DNA of 64,000 nt, from the NCBI RefSeq assembly GCF_045862395.1, contig NZ_AP023087.1, positions 4,464,001 through 4,528,000 on the forward strand. The letters run 5' to 3'. Source of the stretch: Marinicellulosiphila megalodicopiae (GTDB taxonomy: Bacteria; Pseudomonadota; Gammaproteobacteria; Pseudomonadales; Natronospirillaceae). The notes under the pieces were generated by a model. It ran no database searches. It was not told the DNA's origin and saw nothing but the letters and a program-made list of their open reading frames with translations. The position numbers were made by a program, and so were the translations under genes. Shown here piece after piece: positions 1 to 8,656 of this stretch. Position 1 is the first letter of the stretch. Each line of letters starts with the position of its first letter.

Positions 1-144
1 AAAATACAAAAACAAAGTGATTGGGCCCGCTATTAAAGGAAATCCCATAAATAAACCAGCAATATTATTGCCATAACGATTTTTAATTAAGGTTAATAAA
101 GCGATTAGGATAGGCGTGGTTAAAAGTTTTATAACTAACATCAT
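1..144 (-). CDS. Partial membrane protein, N-terminal 48 residues
   Basis: The gene runs off the left edge, so only its N terminus is visible. From an ATG at 142-144 (a second ATG follows at once) the frame is open to base 1. It encodes a very hydrophobic stretch with two probable membrane spans, separated by a short Lys-Asn-Arg loop; the second contains GFPLIAG. The frame stays open upstream to about 190 but offers no other usual start codon. This is the look of a small multi-span inner-membrane protein; no family can be assigned from 48 residues. Confidence 0.55.
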   Translation of the reverse strand, partial: MMLVIKLLTTPILIALLTLIKNRYGNNIAGLFMGFPLIAGPITLFLYF

Positions 145-152
145 TAGGTAAT

Positions 153-180
153 AAAGATCGAATAAAATAATACGATCTTT
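153..180. promoter_or_regulatory. 8-bp inverted repeat upstream of the edge gene
   Basis: AAAGATCG (153-160) and CGATCTTT (173-180) are perfect complements with a 12-base AT spacer, starting 9 bases before the start codon of the leftward edge gene. The position suits an operator or a leader hairpin. There is no T tract to make it a terminator. The role is inferred from position only. Confidence 0.3.
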
Positions 181-416
181 GGTCTCGCTTTATTATTGGT
201 TAGATGCATTCTATTCTATTTCAAAACAATTTAAAGTAGCATCAAAACAGACACTCACTTAATCATACCCACTCAATAATATTTCACCTACCAAAATTGC
301 AGGTTGTCGTTTACGGCAATAAAAACAAAAACAAAAAAAATCTACCCCCTAAAAAGCAACCTATATAAAAACCACATCCAAATTTAAACTAAAAAATTCA
401 CCGCAATAAATATCGT

Positions 417-453
417 AGAAAAGCCGCCAAACTCAAAATAAATTCGGCGGCAT
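417..453 (-). terminator. Rho-independent terminator of the beta-helix lipoprotein gene
   Basis: Read leftwards, GCCGCC (446-451) pairs with GGCGGC (423-428), the arms extended by an adjoining A/T pair, around an AT-rich loop. A short T run (418-422 on this strand) follows. It lies 14 bases past the stop codon of the lipoprotein gene. Confidence 0.7.
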
Positions 454-466
454 TTTGGATTCGTTG

Positions 467-2971
467 TTAGTTACAAACGTTGTAGTTGCCGTTGGTCACG
501 TTGACGTTATTGAAGTTAATGTTGTTACCACATGGTGATTCTCTAACGCTGGTGTTGCTTACGTTTACGTTGCTAATGGTAATGTCGCGGTTGTTTTCAA
601 ATTCGCTACGTGCTGACAGTCTTAATTCACCACCGCCATTAATTGTGCCTTTGTCGATTGTTACGTTGTAGCAGTTTTCTATTAAGATTGAGTTGTTGCC
701 GTTATCGGCAAAATCGATCTCTTTAATATGCGCGCCGCCAGATTGTGATACGCAGAATAATCCTCTTGCGCCACCTCGTGAGATCACTTTATCTATCACG
801 ATATTGGTTGGGTATTGACCATTTATATTACCATTACCATTGGCAAAACGAAGTGTGGCATAACCTGTACCATTGCCTGTGTTATAGCCTTCAACTAGAC
901 CTATAGTCGCATTTCGTGTGTTGTTTAATAACAAACCTGCGTAACCGGTATCACGTGCCACGATGCGACCGATGGTTAATCCATCAATGACCCAAGTTTC
1001 TAATGCGTGGCCTGATGTGCCTTCTACATAAACATCATCTATACGAACATTGGTTGTTAAGCCACGGTTATCAAAACGAATACCCGCACCGCCGCTCATT
1101 CGCATGTCGATCTGGCCTAGATGTAGGTTGCTGGTATCGGCAATTAACAAGGCAAAGTTTGGATTACCTGTCATGTTTAGATACGGAATTGAAATATTTT
1201 CTGTGACCGAGCCCCAAATTGTAATAGCGCCACGGCTATTTGGTGCGGCATTCATAGTGCCGCACACTTCAAAAATGGTGTGACTTTTTAAGTTGATTCG
1301 AGCATCGCCTATGTCGCCGCTGGCCATAATCACGATTCGTTCTTGCTCAGTACGGTTTGTGGATAATTCACCTAATGCCGCAAATATTGCACCGGTGTAA
1401 TCATTAGCGTAATCAATACCATTCATTTGATAGTTACCAGCACTGCCTGTGACACGAGCTTTTGCTACGCCATCACCACATTGTGCGGGCTCATTTGGAT
1501 CTGGAACCACCACTGGCACACAAGGTAATGGGGTGATGCCGTCACCGACTATATTAATCTTATCAATATTTGGTAACCCAAGCTCAATGGTTGAACTCAA
1601 CAAAATGGTGTTTGCGCCCTGGAACAACACAACGTTAATGCTGTGTGTTTGCCAATCTGTCCAAGCGTTTGTTGGTGCAAATGGCACAATTTGTTCACCA
1701 AGACCGTTAATACTTAACGCACCAGGTCGACTATCATTGATGCCAGCGTAGGTAATAGTTAATTGGTAAACACCACTTTGCATCGCTTCAACTGACCATT
1801 GGATAGTTGAGTCGCTGCGATTTTCGCTATTACTGTAACCACTGCCTGTACCACCATGCTCGTTTTGCACTAAGCCATCTACAAAACAAAACCCTGCGCT
1901 TTGCTCTTCGATCGTGGTATTGGCGCTTCCTACATTAATGTTGTTGCTAGTATGTAATTCAAAATAATCAAAGTTGGCGATGTAGTTTCCAGCGCTATCT
2001 TTACCCACTATATATAGGTTGTGCACCCCTTCAATTTGATTAACAACCGCTGCTGATTGCTCAACGTAATTTTGCCAATCGTTCGTCGAGCTTAATTGCA
2101 TCAACGCAAATAACTCACCATTTGCAGAATCAACACGCATTTCAATTGCACCAGTACCGGTAATGCTCGCATATGCCGCACTGACCATTTCTACCTGGCT
2201 TAGATCGATATCGTTATAGACTGTGAAATCATCATTTTTAAAATAACCCACTGTTGTGCCGCCATTTTCAGTGGCTATTTCACCAGTACTTGAGCTAAAA
2301 CTCTCCGCTTCGATGCGTCTTGTTGCAGGTGGATCAATGACTAACGCCCTTGTAAAAACGGTTGTTACCTGCCCATCGTTAACACTTAAACTGACCTGAT
2401 AACTGCTTGCAATGAAATCTTGAGTAGGCGAAATTTCTTCACTGGTTTGCCCGTTACCAAAGTCCCAATGAAACGTTAAAGTATCGTTAGCATTTGGATC
2501 GGTTGATTGATTCATAAAGCTAACGGTCAAATCATTGATTTCATAAGTGAATTTTGCAACAGACGGCTGATTGACCTCAACTTCGGTCTCAGTTTTAGTT
2601 TCAGTAGGGGTTTGAGTTTGAGTTTGAGTATCGGTCTGTGATTGTGTATCGACTTGTGTTTTGGTTTGTGTTTGTGTGGCAGTTTCACCATCAGTTTGAG
2701 TTTCTGTCTGGCTTTGAGTATCGGTACTGCTCATGGTGTCGCTGAATGTCTGTGTTTGGCTTTGAGTTTCACTTTGGGTCTGCGAATTGGTGATGGAATC
2801 CGTATCGGTTACGCTGTTAGTGAAAGTTTGCGAACCAGAATCTGTATCAGTAATCGTTGCTTGATCATCAACTAAATCAGAATTAGGAGTCGGCTCGGTC
2901 ATATTTTGCGTACAAGCACCAAGAAACAAAGCAGACGCCATACAACAGGCGGACAATAATTTTATATTCAT
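467..2971 (-). CDS. Secreted lipoprotein: PKD + two CBM-like domains + right-handed beta-helix
   Basis: Predicted surface lipoprotein of 834 residues. I place the start at the ATG at 2969-2971, ten codons inside the longest frame, because GGTGA lies just upstream and it gives a clean signal peptide with lipobox LGAC (Cys20). In order: a Thr/Gln/Ser/Asp linker (about 21-135), a PKD domain (137-213, WDFGNGQ), a CBM6-like domain starting IEAESF (220-340), a second CBM6/35-like jelly roll (350-466), and a C-terminal region (488-834) rich in Asn/Gly/Ile-Val turns typical of a pectate-lyase-type parallel beta-helix. Such architectures bind and often cleave polysaccharides outside the cell, so a polysaccharide lyase or hydrolase is plausible. 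No catalytic residues could be pinned down, so substrate and activity are inference. It appears monocistronic. Confidence 0.85.
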   Translation of the reverse strand: MNIKLLSACCMASALFLGACTQNMTEPTPNSDLVDDQATITDTDSGSQTFTNSVTDTDSITNSQTQSETQSQTQTFSDTMSSTDTQSQTETQTDGETATQTQTKTQVDTQSQTDTQTQTQTPTETKTETEVEVNQPSVAKFTYEINDLTVSFMNQSTDPNANDTLTFHWDFGNGQTSEEISPTQDFIASSYQVSLSVNDGQVTTVFTRALVIDPPATRRIEAESFSSSTGEIATENGGTTVGYFKNDDFTVYNDIDLSQVEMVSAAYASITGTGAIEMRVDSANGELFALMQLSSTNDWQNYVEQSAAVVNQIEGVHNLYIVGKDSAGNYIANFDYFELHTSNNINVGSANTTIEEQSAGFCFVDGLVQNEHGGTGSGYSNSENRSDSTIQWSVEAMQSGVYQLTITYAGINDSRPGALSINGLGEQIVPFAPTNAWTDWQTHSINVVLFQGANTILLSSTIELGLPNIDKINIVGDGITPLPCVPVVVPDPNEPAQCGDGVAKARVTGSAGNYQMNGIDYANDYTGAIFAALGELSTNRTEQERIVIMASGDIGDARINLKSHTIFEVCGTMNAAPNSRGAITIWGSVTENISIPYLNMTGNPNFALLIADTSNLHLGQIDMRMSGGAGIRFDNRGLTTNVRIDDVYVEGTSGHALETWVIDGLTIGRIVARDTGYAGLLLNNTRNATIGLVEGYNTGNGTGYATLRFANGNGNINGQYPTNIVIDKVISRGGARGLFCVSQSGGAHIKEIDFADNGNNSILIENCYNVTIDKGTINGGGELRLSARSEFENNRDITISNVNVSNTSVRESPCGNNINFNNVNVTNGNYNVCN

Positions 2972-3220
2972 GAATTCACCATTACAGAAAAAATCAAACA
3001 TTAAAAGAAGTCAAAACGCGCAAACTGATTGAGTATGACATTGAAATAAACGACCCCAACAAATCAAACAAATCAAACAAATAGCAACAATTTAAAAACA
3101 AAGATTATATACATCTCATTAAAATAAGACGTGACGCAATTCTAAACAAGACAACTTAGCAAAAATTCAATTAAAGGCCTTCACGCTTAAATATTTTCCT
3201 ACGAATTAATAGACAGCCAT

Positions 3221-3249
3221 AAAAAAACCAGCGAGTTGCTGGTTTTTTT
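3221..3249. terminator. Bidirectional terminator
   Basis: An A7 tract, CCAGC (3228-3232), loop GAGTT, GCTGG (3238-3242) and a T7 tract form a textbook hairpin that would work on both strands. Read leftwards it follows the small frame at 3266-3400. From 2972 to 3220, the upstream region of the lipoprotein gene, I see no other feature. Confidence 0.8.
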
Positions 3250-3265
3250 ATTAGCAGATTAAACG

Positions 3266-3400
3266 CTATGGAATAAATTTATCCATAATCAAAGTACAAT
3301 CATTCAGTTCATTTGAAAAAATAATGCCTGATCCATCGATAAGTCCAGCAGCATCGCTTACATTAAATTCATAACTTAAATTTTCATAAGTGAACACCAT
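3266..3400 (-). pseudogene. Small orphan frame or C-terminal gene remnant, 44 aa
   Basis: A leftward frame from ATG 3398-3400 to TAG 3266-3268 encodes 44 residues with ordinary protein composition (acidic, with Tyr-Glu-Asn-Leu and Cys-Thr-Leu-Ile stretches). The same frame stays protein-like a few codons upstream, to about 3424, where a stop blocks it without another start. A strong terminator follows 17 bases downstream. This fits the surviving 3' end of a decayed gene, or a very small gene. No family recognised. Confidence 0.3.
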
Positions 3401-3466
3401 TACTTCATCTATGAATGTTCCATGAAATTTTTAAAGCCCAAATTATACAGAGAACTTGACTGAATT

Positions 3467-3832
3467 TTAAAAGTTACTCACTTCATTTTTGTTACGTTTT
3501 GCTATTGCAACCCCCGCCAAAACCAACAGTAACCAAAACCCACTAGCAGGCATTAAACTAATACCTAATATTGAGCCTGTTAAACAGCCTAATAAAAATG
3601 GTTTTGTTACGAGTGCATCACGATTCCAAAATTGTATAACAATTAATAATAATGGCCATGCAAATAACATAAACCAAACTGCAACAGAGACATCTAAATT
3701 ATTAGGTCCTACCACATTTACCCAACCCTGTTTTGGTATTTGCAATAACTGCTTACCAAATAATAGTACGCCTACCGTTAAGTGACCCAATGTTATAAAT
3801 AATAAAAATCGTGCAAAGTGTTTTTGTTTCAT
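3467..3832 (-). CDS. DUF6463-type small membrane protein
   Basis: 121 residues with about four membrane spans. GHLTVGVLLF in the first span and the following Gly-Trp-Trp/Asn pattern resemble the DUF6463 family, which I know mainly as small proteins beside flavin monooxygenases; their function is unknown. The chosen ATG (3830-3832) lies in an ATGA overlap with the stop of the monooxygenase gene and has AGAGGT upstream. The longer frame would overlap its neighbour by 45 bases. The overlap implies translational coupling, so the two proteins are probably made together. Confidence 0.75.
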   Translation of the reverse strand: MKQKHFARFLLFITLGHLTVGVLLFGKQLLQIPKQGWVNVVGPNNLDVSVAVWFMLFAWPLLLIVIQFWNRDALVTKPFLLGCLTGSILGISLMPASGFWLLLVLAGVAIAKRNKNEVSNF

Positions 3833-4947
3833 TTTGATATTACCTCTAATCGATTTACAAATTGATTCATCCATTTAACCTGTGATTTCATTAACATTTC
3901 ATTGGGCATAAATTTCACCATGATTATTTTAAGTAGTTTAAAAACAAAATATTCATTGTGTGCAATTTGGCCAAATAGTCGACTGAGTTTATGCACCGAT
4001 TTAATTCGAGAATGTCGCTGCTTAATTAATTCGGCAACAGGGTTATTTGTTTGTTTAGAAAAAATATAAGCTAATTCCATAGCATCTTCCATTGCTAATA
4101 CTGCACCTTGCCCTAAATTGGGTGTCATGGCATGTGCGGCATCGCCAATGGCTATAATACGATTATGTCCCCAGTTTATTTTCCTATCTTGTAATGGGTG
4201 TTTTATCCACTGTGTATTTTCAAAATTTAATTGATGAAAGTCATTTGAGTTTGATGATTTTGTTTTTATAAATGCCTGTCTTGATGATTGATTATATTCA
4301 TTTATATCTTCATCTGAGTTTAATTGAACGACATGAAACACATACGCTTTTGAATCAGACAACGCCACCATGCCTATGCGTTGTTTGCCAAACCAGTATT
4401 CACCAAATTGTTGCAGTGGAGATTTAAGTGTCACAACCGCGCGCCAACACATTAATCCTGTGTCGTGTATTTCTGCTTTTGCATGTAATTCATTATTTAT
4501 GCCTGCGCCATTTACTAAATAATCCGCTTTTAAATGTTCACCATTATTTAAAGTGATGACCAAACCATTGTCATTGTCATTGTCATTGTTTTGAATACTC
4601 TCTATTTCTGCATTCAAAATAATCATTTCTTTAGGTATATTTTTTAGCAAAATAGTTTGTAACTCAGCACGATGTACTGCTTTGCATTTGAGGCCAATTT
4701 TGTCTGCTCGGGCTTGGGTGATGTGATTTTTGTAACCTAGGTTTAATGACCTAATGTCATCACTTTTTATTTCATCTACCAAACCTAATTTATCTAATAT
4801 AGCTAACCCATTATTTTGTAGAATTATGCCTGCGCCCATTGCCTCAAGTGATATTGAGCGTTCAATTATTTTAAATGGAATGCCTTTTTGTAATAACGCA
4901 TTTGCCAGCGTCAACCCTGCTATGCCTGCTCCATTAATGACAATCAT
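3829..4947 (-). CDS. FAD-dependent monooxygenase
   Basis: 372 residues of the PF01494 class A flavoprotein monooxygenase type. The N terminus has the dinucleotide-binding fold (VINGAGIAGL, about 3-12). Near residue 270 is the second FAD motif, GDAAHAMTPNLGQG, followed by the helix MEDAMELA. Such enzymes use NAD(P)H and O2 to hydroxylate or epoxidise small aromatic or isoprenoid substrates; the substrate here is unknown. It overlaps the DUF6463 gene by four bases and is divergent from a TetR-family gene across 124 bp holding two dyads, so TetR control is likely. A short Asn-Asp repeat sits mid-protein. Confidence 0.88.
   Translation of the reverse strand: MIVINGAGIAGLTLANALLQKGIPFKIIERSISLEAMGAGIILQNNGLAILDKLGLVDEIKSDDIRSLNLGYKNHITQARADKIGLKCKAVHRAELQTILLKNIPKEMIILNAEIESIQNNDNDNDNGLVITLNNGEHLKADYLVNGAGINNELHAKAEIHDTGLMCWRAVVTLKSPLQQFGEYWFGKQRIGMVALSDSKAYVFHVVQLNSDEDINEYNQSSRQAFIKTKSSNSNDFHQLNFENTQWIKHPLQDRKINWGHNRIIAIGDAAHAMTPNLGQGAVLAMEDAMELAYIFSKQTNNPVAELIKQRHSRIKSVHKLSRLFGQIAHNEYFVFKLLKIIMVKFMPNEMLMKSQVKWMNQFVNRLEVISK
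4566..4589. repeat. In-frame hexanucleotide repeat (CATTGT)4
   Basis: Four exact copies of CATTGT lie inside the monooxygenase gene and encode an alternating Asn-Asp stretch on the minus strand. A six-base unit can gain or lose copies without breaking the frame. Confidence 0.8.
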
Positions 4948-4986
4948 GTCGTATCCTCTTTATATTTAATTAACCACACTATAAAC

Positions 4987-5011
4987 TGAGCATGCTCATT
5001 GAGCAAGCTCA
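4987..5011. promoter_or_regulatory. Tandem dyads, probable TetR operator
   Basis: TGAGCATGCTCA (4987-4998) is a perfect 12-bp palindrome. One base later comes TGAGCAAGCTCA (5000-5011), identical but for the centre. The pair sits midway between the divergent monooxygenase and TetR genes, the normal place for a TetR-family operator controlling both. Confidence 0.6.
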
Positions 5012-5071
5012 TATTGTGTTTTTTTGCAATGAGAGTAAACTTAAGCCTCTTAAACTAGATTCGAGATAACC

Positions 5072-5641
5072 GTGAGTCGAGACAATCAAAAACAACAAAC
5101 ACGCGAGCTAATCCTTAATACTGCCAGCGAATTATTTATTGAACATGGCTATGAAAACACATCAACCAGAATGATTGCGAAACAGGCAAACATTGGTGTG
5201 GGGACGGTATTTTCGCATTTTAAAGATAAGCAATTATTAACTCAGGCATTGTTTCATAAAAAAATCGATGACAAATTATCCCGCCATTTAGAAAAAGCAA
5301 ATAATGAATCAACGGGCTTGGGGTATTTTTTAAGTTTTGCTAAATTCTTATACGGTTTTTACGAGGAAGATCGTGCGTTTTCAAAGGCACTAATGCAAAC
5401 CGCATTATTTGATGTCACGTATTTTGAGAAACAAATGAATGGCTTTATTTTACAAATTAGCGACAAGCTCAAAATAGATTTACCCAAACATACGCAGCAA
5501 CAACGTCAAATCATGGCAAAAGCTTGGTTTGGGTTTTATACCTTTCATTTGTTAGCAGGCTTATCTCAACCTGATTTAAAATCTACGCAATGGCTACAAG
5601 CATTGCGTAAAGATTGTGAGATTTTATTATCCTGCCATTAA
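5072..5641 (+). CDS. TetR/AcrR family transcriptional regulator
   Basis: 189 residues. The N-terminal HTH (about 10-55) shows the family pattern: ILNTASELFIEHGYENTS, then IAKQANIGVGTVFSHFKDK as the recognition region. The C-terminal ligand-binding half is not assignable. The start is a GTG. Divergent from the flavin monooxygenase/DUF6463 pair, it probably represses that pair and itself through the dyads at 4987-5011. The ligand is unknown but is likely a substrate or analogue of the monooxygenase. Confidence 0.88.
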   Translation: MSRDNQKQQTRELILNTASELFIEHGYENTSTRMIAKQANIGVGTVFSHFKDKQLLTQALFHKKIDDKLSRHLEKANNESTGLGYFLSFAKFLYGFYEEDRAFSKALMQTALFDVTYFEKQMNGFILQISDKLKIDLPKHTQQQRQIMAKAWFGFYTFHLLAGLSQPDLKSTQWLQALRKDCEILLSCH

Positions 5642-5695
5642 TATTTCTATGCTAAATTAACGCCACCCATCTTACCCATAATAAACGGAAATCTT

Positions 5696-6349
5696 ATGAA
5701 AAAACTATTTACCATTCTTTTTTTGCTCACTGCCCATCAATTATCTTCAGCACAGAGCGAAGTTGCTGATAAACCTTCTGCGTTATTTTCTGGGGAATCT
5801 GATTTTAGTGTGGGTGTCGATTTTTCACCATCGAACATTCCCTTTCCTGCGTCATTTGGCTTACATGCCAACTACCGATTAAATGATCAATGGGAATTTG
5901 GAGCATATTTATTAAACTCGAAACTAGCACTTGATTTATTTATTTTTGATATTGGACAAATCAGCGAAAAAACATACACCCTGCAAGCAACACGATTTTA
6001 TGGACAAAGTTTTAATATTAAATTTGGTCTGGGTAAGCGAAATACAGAAATTCAACTTGCTAAAGATTTATTTGAATTAGCAATAAAAAACTATTCAACT
6101 ATTCTTTCAAAAACCGATACGAATTACATTCGATTAGCTGCTGGAAATCGCTGGAAATTTAAGCAACGTTATTATTTTGATGTGGATTGGGCTTCGATAG
6201 ATATCCCTGTTTCAGGTAAAATAATAACAAGTGCCGAAGAATATGGAGATACTGACGAAGATAAAAAAACCATTAGAAATGCTGAAACTTTTTTAAAATT
6301 TTATCCAGGCGGAGCGATATTTAAAATGATGGTGTCAGTAAAAATGTAA
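5696..6349 (+). CDS. Hypothetical secreted protein, probable outer-membrane barrel
   Basis: 217 residues with a signal peptide ending near residue 20 (SSAQS). The mature part alternates polar and aromatic residues (DFSVGVDFSP, QWEFGAYLL, YYFDVDWASID), as in beta-strands, and lacks helical spans, suggesting a small outer-membrane or periplasmic beta protein. No family recognised. It lies 54 bp after the TetR gene on the same strand and could be co-transcribed. It ends against a bidirectional terminator shared with the convergent MATE gene. Confidence 0.6.
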   Translation: MKKLFTILFLLTAHQLSSAQSEVADKPSALFSGESDFSVGVDFSPSNIPFPASFGLHANYRLNDQWEFGAYLLNSKLALDLFIFDIGQISEKTYTLQATRFYGQSFNIKFGLGKRNTEIQLAKDLFELAIKNYSTILSKTDTNYIRLAAGNRWKFKQRYYFDVDWASIDIPVSGKIITSAEEYGDTDEDKKTIRNAETFLKFYPGGAIFKMMVSVKM

Positions 6350-6358
6350 TCGAATATT

Positions 6359-6395
6359 TTAAAGTGCATATCAATTTTTTTGATCTGCACTTTAA
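6359..6395. terminator. Bidirectional terminator between convergent genes
   Basis: TTAAAGTGCA (6359-6368) pairs with TGCACTTTAA (6386-6395). An inner ATCAA/TTGAT stem (6370-6374 / 6380-6384) extends the hairpin across a small asymmetry. It separates the barrel-like gene from the end of the MATE gene. Confidence 0.65.
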
Positions 6396-6398
6396 TGT

Positions 6399-7814
6399 TT
6401 ATTGTTCACCAATTTCAATTGTTTTTTCACGCTTTAGCAAGCTTGCAAATTCTTTAATACTGTAGACACTCACCAGTAATATCGCAATAACATCTGCTGC
6501 AGGGTAAGCATAAAACACTCCATCTATTCCCATTAATCTTGGCATGAAAATCAACAGTGGCAATTGAATCGCATATACTTTTGCTGATGAAAAAATAAGC
6601 GCAGGCCCTGCGTGCCCAGCTGATTGAAAATACGCGGTAAGTATTAAAAATACCCCTGTTAATGGAAAAGCAAAAAACACAATACCCGCCATATCCGATA
6701 CAATTTTTACATTGGTTTCATCTGTATAAAACCAATTAAAAATCCAATGTGGTACAAAAATCATGATGCAAGTAATCGCTAATGAATACAGACTGATAAT
6801 TTTAATACTCACAACAATAGACTCATGCACGCGCCTATATTGTTTGGCGCCGTAATTAAATCCGGCAATGGTTTGGAATGTAATCATCATTGCAATACAA
6901 GGTAATACGAAAAACATATACACCCTTGCCAACACGCCATATGCGCCGATGTATATTTCACTTTCACCTCCTGCAATATCGGACAGCGCTTTATTCGCCA
7001 CCATAATAATGATCGATACGCCTGCATGGGTTAAAAATATTGGGAAACCCAAAAGAATAATCGTTTTAATATCAGTGAAGTTAAATTTTAAATATTTAAA
7101 ATGAATTTTAATTTGCGTACGTTTGATGGAATAAAAAATAATACCCATGATTGTGGCTAATATTTGAGCACACAATGTCGCATAAGCTGCACCTGAAACC
7201 CCCAAACCTAACCCAACCCCTGACTGGCTTTGAAACATAAAAAACGGATCTAACACAGTATTGCTTATTGCTGAAATCATGATCAGCGTCATCATGTATT
7301 GCATCTTGCCTTCTGAACGAAATAAATCATTCATGACACCCACACTTAACATAAATACCGCGCCGTAAATAATCGGTAGCACATATTCTTTAGCGCGTAA
7401 AAATAAATCTTGATTAGGTTTTGCACCTAACCCTTCTAACATTTGATCGCATAATATATAGACAACAACAGAAATTATTGCGCCAATTAAACCAACGAGA
7501 CTTAATGCCATTATGGCGGTTCGGTTGGCTTTTTCATGATCTTTAGCGCCTAACGCACGAGAAATAATCGATGCAGCGCCTGCGCCTATTAATGCAGAAA
7601 TAGAAAACATCAGCATCTGCACAGGAAAAATCAACTGCACGCCTGCTAGTGCCGCATCGTCATGCAACATACCAACGAAGATAATGTCCACGACATTATA
7701 CAAACCACTGACTAATAAACCCAAAATGATAGGCACTGCCATCTTGATGAATAGACCATTCATCGGCATATTACCCAATTGATATGTTTGACTTGATTGA
7801 CTTGACTGACTCAT
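6399..7814 (-). CDS. MATE family efflux transporter
   Basis: 471 residues, about twelve membrane spans in two homologous halves. The MATE signature is clear near the N terminus (LYNVVDIIFVG) and in the first loop (GAGAASIISRALGAKD); the second half has GFNYGAKQYRRV. Family members export drugs, organic cations or metabolites in exchange for Na+ or H+; the substrate is not predictable here. The N terminus has a short Ser/Gln run (SQSSQSSQ) from a tandem DNA repeat. It is a single gene, convergent with its left neighbour. Confidence 0.92.
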   Translation of the reverse strand: MSQSSQSSQTYQLGNMPMNGLFIKMAVPIILGLLVSGLYNVVDIIFVGMLHDDAALAGVQLIFPVQMLMFSISALIGAGAASIISRALGAKDHEKANRTAIMALSLVGLIGAIISVVVYILCDQMLEGLGAKPNQDLFLRAKEYVLPIIYGAVFMLSVGVMNDLFRSEGKMQYMMTLIMISAISNTVLDPFFMFQSQSGVGLGLGVSGAAYATLCAQILATIMGIIFYSIKRTQIKIHFKYLKFNFTDIKTIILLGFPIFLTHAGVSIIIMVANKALSDIAGGESEIYIGAYGVLARVYMFFVLPCIAMMITFQTIAGFNYGAKQYRRVHESIVVSIKIISLYSLAITCIMIFVPHWIFNWFYTDETNVKIVSDMAGIVFFAFPLTGVFLILTAYFQSAGHAGPALIFSSAKVYAIQLPLLIFMPRLMGIDGVFYAYPAADVIAILLVSVYSIKEFASLLKREKTIEIGEQ

Positions 7815-8074
7815 TTACTGCGACCTTGATTTCGTGAGCCGATTCTAACGGATTTTCGAGGGATTTTCTTAAAATATTTTCATCAACCAAAGTAAACGTT
7901 ATTAAGTGCAACTATTACTCGGATTCAATCGATTATTAGAATCAATTACATGGAATTATTTATAAATTGACTTATACCCACTAAACATTAAACTTCGCGT
8001 GATTTCTTCGCCATTTTTTGATGCCAATCAAAGAAGTTTATAAATCTGAATCACTTTAATATTAGGAATACAAA

Positions 8075-8641
8075 ATGAAATTCTTTAAAACAGTAATTGC
8101 ACTTTCTGTACTTGCAGCATCCACTTCTGCACTGTCTTTAGATAATAATAGAAAAGGTTTTCAAATAGGCATTGGTGCCGGAGCCGGTAAATTAGTTTCA
8201 CAACGAAGTGATGAGGGCGTACTTGAGCAACCAAATTATGTTGATCAATTTGGCGTAAATACAACATTTCGTTTAGGTGGTGGAATTTCAGAACATTTTT
8301 CGTTGTTTTATATCAACAACGTTGGTTGGTCTGCCGATGAATACGGGATCAATACCGCTGCTGTTGGTGGTATGGCAGCGCAATTGTTTTTAACTGACTC
8401 AGCCCCGTCACTTTATGTTATTGGTGGAGGCGGGCTAGGGTCATTTTCAAGAAGCACTGCCTATACTTCAGCTAGTTATGCTGGATTAGGATTTATGGCG
8501 GGTGTTGGTTATGAGATTATTGATCACGTTCAAATTGAAGCGATGTGGAATCAAACAGGAAATAACATCAATCTAGAAAATTACGACCTAACCATGAACA
8601 GCTCCTCTTTTGGTATTACTTTAAACTATGTATGGTATTAA
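8075..8641 (+). CDS. Outer-membrane beta-barrel protein
   Basis: 188 residues with a signal peptide (MKFFKTVIALSVLAAS, cleavage near STSA-LS). The rest is Gly-rich alternating strands (FQIGIGAGAGKL, TFRLGGGISEHF, VIGGGGLGSF) and ends in aromatic residues VWY, as expected for BAM-dependent insertion. It resembles the OmpA-like eight-stranded porin-type barrels of unknown function. AGGAA precedes the ATG. It converges on the DedA-like gene with a 15-bp gap. Confidence 0.7.
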   Translation: MKFFKTVIALSVLAASTSALSLDNNRKGFQIGIGAGAGKLVSQRSDEGVLEQPNYVDQFGVNTTFRLGGGISEHFSLFYINNVGWSADEYGINTAAVGGMAAQLFLTDSAPSLYVIGGGGLGSFSRSTAYTSASYAGLGFMAGVGYEIIDHVQIEAMWNQTGNNINLENYDLTMNSSSFGITLNYVWY

Positions 8642-8656
8642 TATTTAATTTTATTG

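Larger units (their letters stand above)
145..466. other. Non-coding interval between divergent edge gene and lipoprotein 3' end
   Basis: No credible gene. The right end carries the terminator of the lipoprotein gene. The left end carries an inverted repeat in front of the edge gene. A copy of a short dispersed motif (CAAAACAGACACTCACTT, 243-260) also lies here; relatives of it recur near 39877, 41820, 56686 and 62513. The stretch 300-410 is A-rich and otherwise featureless. Confidence 0.5.

Noticed and set aside
2642..2875. Rightward frame of Leu/Cys/Ser in the linker of the first lipoprotein
   Set aside because: It is the antisense of the Thr/Gln codon repeat; no start signal and no plausible fold.
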